This document shows, piece after piece, positions 47,001-54,640 of a stretch of DNA of 64,000 nucleotides. Origin of the DNA: Atopsyche davidsoni (lineage: Eukaryota > Arthropoda > Insecta > Trichoptera > Hydrobiosidae); assembly GCA_022113835.1 (NCBI GenBank), contig JAILWY010000023.1:4154001-4218000 (forward strand), written 5' to 3'. Numbering within the stretch: the first letter of the stretch is position 1; the number at the start of each line of letters is the position of its first letter. The notes beneath the pieces were generated by a model. The model searched no databases. It was not told the DNA's origin and saw only the letters and a program-made list of their open reading frames with translations. A program made the translations under genes and the position numbers.

Positions 47001-50000
47001 GTCAGAGTAAATATTCAAATGTTTCAAGATTATATTTTCAACTCTTTTTCATCAATAAAAGTGAATAAATAACCCACATACTTCACGAGATTGAAGTGAG
47101 TACAACACGACGTGGCCATTTGAATATCGGTTCGGTGCCATACGTGGCGACGGACAGCTGCAGCTGTCGCAGGTGGATGTGGCACAGCCCTGAAAACGCA
47201 AATCGGAGTCCTTGTGACGAGCACTACAGTTATCGGCGACCTCCACCAGGGCCGCACTCCAACCGGGCGAAACCAGAAATGTAACATGGGCAAAAAATAA
47301 ACTAGACCAATTTTTTTTCTGGGTTTTAACTTGCATATGGAAATTTCTTGTTTGTTGAGATATTCCATGCAGTTGATTTTAAAAAAAAATGTATCGATTC
47401 TGAAAGATTATTTGCTGATCATAGAATTTCGTGATTGAACTTCACCAGGATGAAAAATATACATTATGTTCACTTGTTCGTCTACCTGTAACCTCTGAAG
47501 CTTATGAGAAATGATGTTATTAAACTTATTACTAATATGATTAGGCACATTAGTTCACACATAGAAGATGATTCTCAGAAAAATATCATCGTGATTTGTG
47601 TAGGATTTGAACCCACATCCCCAAGCTTACGTGGCCGGTGTACTGACGCTTGTACTAACGAATCACCTCCATTAATCGAGAATTAGTGCCAACCAATATT
47701 AATGATAAATATTGGTTGGCCTGGGCACATTGGTTCATATGTAGAGTATGATTGTTAAAAATTGGCACATATACACAACACATACACACATATATATAAA
47801 TATAATGCATCAAAAGGTGTACTCATAATTGATTTATGTTAGATTCAATAATTTAAATCAAAATAGTTATTTCTTATTAGTGGAAGACTTTTCATTGAAT
47901 TATATTTATCAAAATAGCTTCGTACTCAGTGCGGTTCTGTTCGTATTGCGTGGGCTGGAGAAATTTACATTTGACACTCATTCTGTGCCGTACCCGTAGA
48001 AAATACGCAATAGAAAGTTCTGCAAAATATTTCTGACTAATTAAGCACATTTCTAAAATTTTATTTATACAAAAATTCGCAAAAATCTTCATTATACAAC
48101 GAAATGAGATAATAATTATTAGTCTATTATGGCTTTTTTGTATACGCCTAACATCCCGCATATATAAATATACAAAAAAATTAAAATACGAAATTAGTGT
48201 TTAATATCTATATTGCCTAATAATGTATTATTAATAGTAAAAAAAAATGAACGCGTTATTAAATTTAAGTTTTTTATAGACGTGTGAGCAATGTGAAAAA
48301 ATATAATTAATTTGTTTGCATTATTAAAACCACGTCGAAACAAAATCGTTTTGTTATCGTTTTTAAATTAAAATTTTAAAAACACGAAATATTTTAGCGT
48401 TCACGATTGTGACCTCTCAGACAACTCACGATTGTTTTGTAAGTGCATGCATTTAGACAAAACATCAACGGTGCATTTGCTTAATCGTGTATAATTATTT
48501 AAAAAAAAATTAAATACATTACAGTTATCATGGTATTGGTATTAAAATTTTAATGACTCTAAAAATACTTTTAGTAAATGACACAATCAGATTGTTTTTA
48601 AAACCTCTAACTTTATTTTTAATATTTAGCATCCACCATATATTAAAAAAGACTTGATAAAGTATAAGACCATTACATTATTTCCAATTTAAAATATAGC
48701 ATTTGCAGGATATATAATTATATGCAAGGTTATAATCAAGAAAGCTGTAAATATTACGTCTATATTAAGTCTATATAATGTCGTATTTTTCAATCAAACT
48801 AAACATAAAACGTTTGTACATGAAAATATTTTGAGTGATTTGGAGACCTGCACCAAAATATAACATAGTCAAGAAACAATAGACTGCTTTATTATGAAAC
48901 TATATCTTTATAAAAAAAATATTAATGGAAATGCAATTATATACAATGTGTATTTATTTTAAATATGTATAAACTTTTTTACATATTATAAACTTCAGAA
49001 AATTTCGTGTAATGAATTTTATAAATGTCTTTATTGTACATTGCAATTAAACAAGTCGAGGGTCAAGGTCTGTCCATGTCACTCTCATGGACTTCTCAAG
49101 GATCTGTAAGGTCATTGTTCGTTTAACAACAGACAATTCTTTTTTGTCTATTGTTTTCCAGACTACGTGTATAGTACTTAATTCTTATCATTAAAGTGCT
49201 TGTGTTTTTATATTGTATTGTAAATAATTGACATAACTCTACATGACTTTATTTGCTCTTAATTGAATTGGACGCAAATATTATTACATGCCTTGGATTG
49301 TGTTCTTTTAAATTTTATGTTATTAACTTTAAATATTTGTAAACAGCATTTTCAAGTGCATGGTTATGATATACTTACCTAGTCCTAATCACGTTTTAAA
49401 TCAATTTTAAATATTGATTACTGTTTTGTCAATTTTTATAATCATAAAGAATTTTACAAATTATATGATCAATTTAAAAAAAACTAATAATCATGTCACA
49501 CTTTGTTTTGACGCTACCAAATTTCTGTTAATGCAGAATTCTTGATATTCAATAGTTTTAATTGTGATTATTAGACTAATGGTATATATTTTTTTTTATT
49601 AATTATGAATTTTGCTTAGTCGTGTTTAAAAAGATGGTTGTATTATTATCACAACATGACCTTCTCTTGTGGTTTGTTTACGTTTTATTAATTACAAGTA
49701 ATTAATAATATGATTAGGCACATTAGTTCATACATAGAAGATGATTTAAAGAAACTCTCAGAAAAATATCATCGTGATTTGTGTGGGATTTGAACCCACA
49801 TCCCCTGGCTTACATGGCCGGTGTACTAACCCTTGTACTAACGAATCACTTCCGTTGATCGAGAATTTTTAACAATCATACTCTACATATGAACCAATGT
49901 GCCCAGGCCAACCAATATTTAGTGATTTGCAAACACTGGACTTTTTGAACCCGTAATGGGTAATAAATACGCATCTGATTGACGTTAATAAAAAAATAGA

Positions 50001-52427
50001 CATAATTACAAGTAACTGATACTTTTTGGCAGTGAACTATGTACAAGCAAGTTTCACAACCAGAATCAGCTGATTTGCTTATTGGAAATGATGTCATTGG
50101 ATCTTAAAAAAATAAGTGATGGATTGTAAAGGCACAAGTGATTAATCACGCTGTATAGTATATAACACGCAAGTGTCAATAAACCAGAGCGAATAAGGGT
50201 GTGGCCCGTTAGTTGTCGGATTCGGGTCGGGTTCGCCGTATCCGACCTTAATGCGACAAACACGACGCGACGTCGTGTGCCGAATTCACATTCTGTAACG
50301 GACGCGCGATGAATCACTAAACACGCGGCGTAGCGGTAAAGCGGCCGACTTACAATGCGAAGGTTGAGGGTTCGACCATGACCTATTGATTGGGATGAGA
50401 GTTGGCCAAATAACCGAATACCACAGTTCGTCGAGTAGGGACACGCCTTATGACGCCAAAACTAAAAGCGACAAACAATGTTGATTTATTGAATACACAT
50501 TTGTGCATACTTGCATAAAATACTTAATATTATGGCATTCTGAAGCAGTACATCTTTAAACTAGATTCGGATGGTTCACTTCATTTTTTGCAGTTTTTTT
50601 TTTCAAGTCTTCCGACAAAAAACACCGCAGTATAAAGATGTCTTATTTTAATCGTTTAATCACTTTTTATTTTGTGACTTGAATTTCAGTTTGATTTGTC
50701 AATAGTCCACTGTAATCTAGTAACTTAATTTGGCAAAAATGTATTAGAGGATTGTTTTGTAGTGCTTTTGGTTCACAAACCTACAGGTTTAATTAGTGGA
50801 ATGTTTAATTATCAAAACTACCTTAAGAAACACTATTGTGTTTTCGAGAAATACTGAGTATTTGGGAGTTATTATATTTTTGTTTTCGGTGCATATAATA
50901 ATACGATGTCACTACAGTGTGATGAAAATAAATTATTAGCAAGAGTACCGCACTTAAAAGTGGTAAATTTGTATTACTGTAACTAATTGTGTTAACATGA
51001 AGACTAATAACGCAAAGAAACAGAGGTGTTTTAGTAACGCAACCTTAATAGCTGAGATGTTAAGTGCTTTGCATAAAGAAGTAAAGCAAATTAATTGAAA
51101 TCTGTACGAAAGAGAGAAGCTGGTTTCCATTTCACCGAGAAATGTGGGAAAAGTATGGAGAATTGAAAACGAAAACGGCTCGCCGGCGGTAAGACTCGAG
51201 ATTATGCCACATCACCCAAGATTAAACAAACACAATTAAACCATATTATAATCATATCAGCGTGCGAAATAAACCTGCTTTTTGTTGTTGTGATACTAGC
51301 TGCTAAATCTACATTGGTAGGTGATGAAGGAATCCGGCATTGAATTTGTTATTTCACGATTTCGTATGGTTCAGTTATCGTGTTGGGATTTTTTTACCTC
51401 GTGACATTTTTGTATCACTGAAATCCACTTCTCAACGATTCGCTTATTGATTTTTCTCATTTAAAATCTGTGCAACGCGTGATTTGTGAAAATAACCTCT
51501 CAACAAACCAACAGTGGAATATGACTTGCGGTCATCATAGCTAAATGCTTAGTTTTTTTAAATTGTAAAATACAAAAAAATAAACCTGAAACTTTTTATT
51601 CTCATTAATAAAGAACATACATTTTTCGCCGTTTCTTGTTTGTGTGATCATAATATTTCCGGATAAAATATTCTTTTTCTACGTTTTATATATAATGTGA
51701 CAAGTTTTGCAAACTTACTTAATATTGATAGTGATTAAGTACATTTTTTCAAATATTAAAAATTGATTAAAGAAACTCTTAGAAAAATATCATCGTGATT
51801 TGTGTGGGATTTGAACCCACATTCCCAAGCTTACATGGCCAGTGCATTGCCAATTATACCAACGAATCACTGGTACTAAGCAAGAATTTTTAACAATCAT
51901 ATCCAATAAATGAAACAACGTACTTATTATGCCAATTAAATATTGTTCAAAATATTACTTAATATTGTTTTATTATATTACTTACATTGGTACATAGAAT
52001 TCTGCCTCTCTGGAACGACAGGCGAGGCGTCTACACCGCGTCCCATTATTGTCACAACACTTAAAACTAAAAAACAAGTCACCACGACACTGAGAAAAGC
52101 GCACTCGTCCTTTCTGCTCTTCTTCGAGAAGAAGTCACTGAACACTGACATGAGTCCCGAGCTCCTGTTCCTGACCGGGGCCGACTTCTTGGAACTTTCA
52201 CTAGCTCCGCGGCTGTCGCCAGGCTTCGTGGCACTCCTCAGCACCGCCCCCTTGTCCTCCGCCGACATGAGCCTCTGCGACTCCATCTCGTAGTCGGGTT
52301 CGCTCTCGCTCGCTTTTCTCTCAGTTGGTCGCCATTTTGAAGGCGGAAGTACGTGCGAGATGTCTGATGTGAGCAGATCTTGGCTTTCCGGTGCGAGGTC
52401 GTCTGCGGGACGATGACCGCTTCGCAT
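26044..52427 (-). CDS. flz: Filzig-like type II transmembrane serine protease
   Basis: Coding exons in order of transcription: 51986-52427, 39850-42222, 38998-39498, 38425-38565, 28083-28260, 27218-27370, 26857-26972, 26558-26713 and 26044-26204; 1406 aa with all phases consistent. The layout is a basic cytoplasmic tail, one membrane segment (about 110-129, [19 protein letters not shown]), a six-cysteine clip-like knot (Cys160-198), a Ser/Thr/Pro-rich mucin-like stalk of about 950 residues, and an S1 trypsin domain. The activation site is EARVVGG (1162-1167). The triad is His1208 (TAAHC), Asp1258 (YDLALL) and Ser1356 (EGDSGGP), and Asp1350 predicts cleavage after Lys or Arg. [15 protein letters not shown] and CEGDSGGP match Filzig. 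In Drosophila, Filzig works at the apical epithelial surface in extracellular-matrix and tracheal maturation. Translation could instead start at the in-frame ATG 52460, but a TTGTTCCAG acceptor lies between the two. Confidence 0.93.
27371..28082 (-). other. protease intron between the His and Asp exons, with a repeat copy
   Basis: The intron contains one copy (about 27832-27960) of the dispersed repeat also found at 46.1 and 60.5 kb. Nothing else is recognised. Confidence 0.6.
27832..27960. repeat. dispersed repeat, copy 1 (CCAACCTTTCAC family)
   Basis: It reads AATAAAATACTTGAGTGATT, then TTTTTATTGGTGACCG, GCCAACCTTTCAC and finally CTGTCAAAAATATTGA. The same blocks in the same order occur at 46103-46261 and again near 60500-60620, so this is an interspersed repeat and not unique intron sequence. 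No coding capacity is seen. Confidence 0.8.
30138..30174. repeat. perfect 16-bp hairpin
   Basis: CAAAGTAAACATAAAT (30138-30153) is followed after five bases by its exact reverse complement (30159-30174). It stands alone in AT-rich intron sequence and may be a transposon footprint. Confidence 0.85.
34380..34600. other. GC-rich patch in the protease intron, nature unknown
   Basis: It contrasts sharply with the AT-rich surroundings and is rich in CpG, for example GACGCGCGGGACAGAGAAGG. Two overlapping plus-strand open frames cross it, but neither has recognisable motifs. It could be an unrecognised repeat fragment, an alternative first exon or a regulatory CpG patch. Confidence 0.35.
35815..36010. 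other. GC-rich patch in the protease intron, nature unknown
   Basis: A second sharply bounded GC- and CpG-rich block, beginning GGGAGACGGGTGGCCGGGCC and ending GCACGCGGCCGCATGC. The minus-strand open frame across it shows no known motif. It does not obviously match the block at 34380-34600 beyond the phrase GAGACGGGTG. Confidence 0.35.
36094..36128. repeat. 11-bp hairpin
   Basis: AAGTACTATAA and its exact reverse complement TTATAGTACTT are separated by 13 bases. No further context suggests a function. Confidence 0.6.
38566..38997 (-). other. short protease intron
   Basis: 432 bases between the two stalk exons, with a GTATTT donor and a TTTTCAG acceptor. Nothing else is recognised. Confidence 0.7.
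39499..39849 (-). other. short protease intron
   Basis: 351 bases between the large stalk exon and the next exon, GTAATT donor and TTTTACAG acceptor. Nothing else is recognised. Confidence 0.7.
40118..40200 (-). repeat. 21-bp coding tandem repeat in the protease stalk
   Basis: Four near-identical 21-base units (plus-strand GAAGTCGATGAAGGTCTCGTT) encode the 7-residue unit RPSSTST on the minus strand, ending in a KPS variant. It lies inside the mucin-like stalk exon. Such repeats change length easily by slippage, so the allele length is likely variable. Confidence 0.9.
42878..42935 (-). repeat. tRNA-like segment, probable SINE head
   Basis: On the minus strand, GGTGGCCTGATCGTTGA resembles a pol III A box, and CCCCGGTTCGATCTCCG contains a near-consensus B box (GGTTCGATCTC). 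The spacing is tRNA-like and the intervening CTCTCAATCGAGAG could form an anticodon-like arm. The acceptor stem is not convincing, so this is more likely a tRNA-derived SINE or pseudogene than a working tRNA. Confidence 0.45.
42960..43160. other. GC-rich patch adjoining the tRNA-like segment
   Basis: CpG-rich block next to the tRNA-like segment. It may be the body of a SINE headed by that segment, but I cannot match it elsewhere in the window. Confidence 0.3.
46103..46261. repeat. dispersed repeat, copy 2 (CCAACCTTTCAC family)
   Basis: Starts AATAAAATACTTGAGTGATT, continues with TTTTTATTAGTGACCGG, TTTCGCCAACCTTTCACG and TTGGCATTA, and ends CTCTGTCAAAAATATTGAAT. It matches copy 1 at 27.8 kb and parts of the 60.5-61.3 kb array, including the phrase TTCCACCAAGTACT shared with 60871-60884. 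Confidence 0.85.
46460..46690. other. GC-rich patch, nature unknown
   Basis: CpG-rich block from about CCCGGGCGGGTTTTGGAGC to ACGGGGACCCAGGGGCGGG. Several overlapping open frames on both strands arise from the GC content. No conserved motif is recognised; a transposon fragment is the likeliest explanation. Confidence 0.35.
47090..47290. other. GC-richer patch, possible unrecognised exon or repeat
   Basis: The minus strand is open in two frames across this block. One encodes a cysteine-containing peptide ([16 protein letters not shown]) but no known domain. Because the protease exons on both sides already join in phase, an extra constitutive exon here is unlikely. Confidence 0.3.
47542..47753 (-). 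mobile_element. repeat with tRNA-like core, copy A (rearranged arm)
   Basis: The core 47591-47666 is tRNA-like on the minus strand: GTGATT at one end pairs with AATCAC at the other, and a T-arm-like GGTTCAAATCC lies near the 3' side, here with a one-base change. The left arm (47542-47572) matches that of copy B. The second arm (47723-47753), GGGCACATTGGTTCATATGT, lies in the opposite orientation to copy B, so the arms are direct repeats here. A small palindrome around 47689-47720 (CCAACCAATATT...AATATTGGTTGG) marks the switch. Confidence 0.7.
49716..49905 (-). mobile_element. repeat with tRNA-like core, copy B (intact inverted arms)
   Basis: The arms 49716-49746 and 49874-49905 are inverted repeats of about 31 bp (AGGCACATTAGTTCATACAT against GGGCACATTGGTTCATATGT). 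Between them is a 76-base tRNA-like core (49774-49849, minus strand) with a perfect T arm, GTGGGTTCAAATCCCAC, and GTGATT/AATCAC ends. tRNA-derived SINEs do not normally have terminal inverted repeats, and MITEs do not normally carry tRNA-like cores. Confidence 0.75.
50260..50385 (+). repeat. possible tRNA-derived SINE head with adjacent hairpin
   Basis: GCGGCGTAGCGGTAAAGC (50326 onward) resembles an A box and GAGGGTTCGACCATG (50366 onward) resembles a B box at tRNA-like spacing. Just upstream, ACACGACG and CGTCGTGT (about 50260-50279) form a short perfect hairpin. The B box departs from consensus at its end, so this is a tentative call. Confidence 0.35.
51795..51870 (-). repeat. tRNA-like core, copy C
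   Basis: A 76-base segment on the minus strand has six-pair acceptor ends (GTGATT/AATCAC), a perfect five-pair T arm with TTCAAAT loop, and a loop CTGGCCA that would place GGC in the anticodon position. The anticodon stem is weak (TGCA/TGTA). The flanks share GAATTTTTAACAATCAT with copy B, but no clear left arm remains. A functional tRNA cannot be excluded, but the family context favours a mobile repeat. Confidence 0.65.
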
Positions 52428-53057
52428 TCTTGTTACGATGCTATCTGGAACAAGGTGCATTCGATTAATCTGACTGAAACTACTGAAAACTTGCTTTACT
52501 ATTTAAACAGAATATTATCTTTTCAGACTATTTGCTGCAAAGTTACAATCGTATTTTTTGGTTTTACTATGATTTGTCAACATATTTTGTTTCTAATTAG
52601 TTTCTTGACTCGGGCGTTGAAGCTTAGATGAACCGTTAAGACTTTTGGAAGCGCCTTATTATCTCCACACCTAGCGATTCCTGTTTCTTTCGAAATGTAC
52701 GGATAATTTCAAGGTAATAAATTATAGGAATATTCTCTTATCTTAATTATATGCTAGAGGTTTTTATTACTGTAAAAATTGTTTTAAATTTGAAATTAAT
52801 TTGGGCAGGTTATCTTTTTACCGCGGCCATTAATCTTCAATCTGTATTGATGGAAATCGCGTAAAGTATGGGGGTTTGTGAATCGTGGCTACGTGCTTCT
52901 ATCGCCGAGGCTTTCGTAACTCATAAGTAATGCGTATTTACGGTAACTACCTGTTGCTTAGAGGAAGCTCCGTGCGGTAAGGGCATGCAATGTATGAAAA
53001 TCTAGCAAATATTATCTCAACGAGTTTAATTTTTTTTAAATTTGCCACTGTTTTTAT
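52428..53057. other. upstream of the protease coding region
   Basis: Contains the presumed splice acceptor TTGTTCCAG just upstream of the ATG exon, so 5' non-coding exons and promoter probably lie further right. Nothing else is recognised. Confidence 0.45.
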
Positions 53058-53410
53058 AGCTTGGCAGCCGTAGTTCGAAAATTTCATACAAAATATGGTC
53101 GGAATAGTGTTTTAACTTCGTCAACTGTGAAGAGATTAATTGAAAAATTCAGGGAGACTGGATTCGTTGGAGACGCTAAACACACTGGTCGTCCAAAAAC
53201 AAGCCGTTCAAATGTCAATATCGTAGCAGTGCGTAAGAGTGTCGGTGACAATCCAGGAACCTCAATTCGGCGTCGTGGACAAGAATTGCAAATTTCAAGA
53301 AGCTCTCTACAGCGTATACTAACTAAAGATCTGTGTCTCCATGCTTGCAAAATTCAATTAACACAAGAACTGAAGCATGTATGAAATTTTCGAACTGCGG
53401 CTGCCAAGCT
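53058..53410 (+). mobile_element. transposase-derived fragment with inverted repeat ends
   Basis: The ends 53058-53089 and 53379-53410 are near-perfect 32-base inverted repeats (AGCTTGGCAGCCGTAGTTCG...). The plus strand between them is open and encodes about 105 residues of a paired helix-turn-helix region: VVRKFHTKYGRN, TVKRLIEKFRETGFVGD, GRPKTSRSNVNIVAVRKSV and SLQRILTKDLCLHACKIQL. This matches the N-terminal DNA-binding part of the mariner-related (DUF4817-like) transposases common in insects. There is no ATG at the start and no catalytic domain, so it is a short non-autonomous derivative. Confidence 0.75.
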
Positions 53411-53596
53411 TTCATTATTTTTGAAATATTGTTCAATAATGAAGACACGTTATTCTATCAAATTTGTCAAATGGTTTTTTTTAAGTGTTCCCAAAACTTT
53501 ACTGCAAAAATATCAACAAATTCAAATCTTGCGTTAATTTTGGGACACCTATATAAACGCTTCTACAAAGCACTACTATAATTTAAAGTAATTAAA

Positions 53597-53636
53597 ATAA
53601 ATCAAGCCCAAATGTATAGATTTGGGCTTGATTTAT
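53597..53636. repeat. perfect 17-bp hairpin
   Basis: ATAAATCAAGCCCAAAT and its exact reverse complement are separated by six bases (GTATAG). It lies about 190 bp after the transposase fragment, and no gene ends here that would need a terminator. Confidence 0.85.
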
Positions 53637-53699
53637 CTGCGTGTACAGCAACGCGAATGCTCCGTAATGGCGAAATAATAAGGAGTAGGAATTGGATGT

Positions 53700-53965
53700 G
53701 ATTATCGAATGAGGCGGTGGTCGGGGCCGGTGGTCCCTGGCGCGACCAGGCCGGCGACCACGGGCCCGGCGCGCCAGGCCGGCGGGGTCAACGCCTCGGC
53801 CTAACGGGACCTCCGCCGAATCGACGGCCGCGCTGCAGTCCCCCGGCCCCTCGGCTGATGAGGAACCGACTCCCAGAAGCGTTAAGGTGCCGGTCCCCCG
53901 GGGATCCGCCGACCTCGCGAGGACGCTCCCCCCCCCCCCTCCCCCACAACTGGACAGGGCACCCT
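53700..53965. other. extremely GC-rich island, nature unknown
   Basis: About 265 bases with much higher GC than any neighbour, including GGCCGGCGACCACGGGCCCG and a run of about 13 C's near 53929-53941. It abuts the pogo-like MITE that starts at 53977. Open frames exist on both strands but encode low-complexity Pro/Arg/Gly-rich peptides. It could be a transposon fragment, an unannotated first exon or an inserted foreign piece. Confidence 0.4.
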
Positions 53966-53976
53966 CGCGAACAAGC

Positions 53977-54312
53977 GATGCAAAACCTCGATATGACGTA
54001 CCGATTGCGGGGCGGGGATGTCCGTTAATGCCGAGAGTCCGTTGTATAAAAAATAGGTTTTAAATAAATAAAAAAAACATTTTTTTTTTAAAAACGCTGC
54101 ATGTATTTATATCGACGCGCTCGCTTTCGGTAATAAAAATGGAATCAACTTTTGAAGTTTGCTGTTTTTTTTTAATAGTCAACTCTCGAAAATGGCGAAT
54201 TTTTCATATATTTTTTACATTTTCGCATTTAAAACGGTTTTATTTTTTTAGATTTGACCGGATTATTTGTCCGTTATACCCGAAGTCCGTTATATCGAGG
54301 TTTTGCTGTATA
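53977..54312. mobile_element. pogo/Tigger-like MITE
   Basis: The left end GCAAAACCTCGATATGACG and the right end, reverse-complemented GCAAAACCTCGATATAACGG, form terminal inverted repeats with the AACCTCGATATAACG core typical of pogo/Tigger-type elements. The body shares many blocks with 61796-62155, for example ATATCGACGCGCT, GCTTTCGGTAAT and AAAATGGCGAA, so two copies exist in the window. No transposase is encoded. Confidence 0.75.
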
Positions 54313-54362
54313 TAAACATATATTTATATCCATAGGACCCAGGGACTCACTATATATATATA

Positions 54363-54640
54363 TATAACTCGATAACTCGAATTTCAAGGGAAATGTTAAA
54401 AATTTCGAGTTTATGAGTTTTCGACTTAACAAGAATTTCGATATACAAAGGATTCATTTCTAAGATTTTGACTAAGAACGGCACAAATGCTAAGTATATT
54501 TTTCGAACTCTATAACACGAAAATTCGAGGTATGGAGTAAAAATATGTACTATCAATTCCTCGTAGGGAAATAACATTTTGTTTGAGTTATGCTCGTAAA
54601 GTCTAAATATATTCGAGATACCGAATATATTTTCAAAAAA
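54363..54640. repeat. possible second AACTCGA-type repeat
   Basis: Begins TAACTCGATAACTCGAATTTC, contains ATTTCGAGTTTATGAG and later TCGAACTCTATAACACG and AATTCGAGGTATGGAG. These phrases resemble the ends of Tc1/pogo-like elements in both orientations, but I cannot define borders. Confidence 0.35.

Larger units (their letters stand above)
42223..51985 (-). other. 9.8-kb protease intron between membrane-anchor and stalk exons
   Basis: GTAAGT donor at 51985, TTGTTACAG acceptor at 42223. It carries three copies of a repeat with a tRNA-like core (47.5, 49.7 and 51.8 kb), a dispersed repeat copy at 46.1 kb, two further tRNA-like segments and three GC-rich patches (42960-43160, 46460-46690, 47090-47290). 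The rest is AT-rich with no recognised feature. Another exon in this intron cannot be excluded, although the flanking exons join in phase. Confidence 0.6.

Noticed and set aside
53717..54028. Pro/Arg/Gly-rich open frame of 103 codons
   Set aside because: It follows from the GC-rich island and runs into the end of the pogo-like MITE; no motif or splice support.
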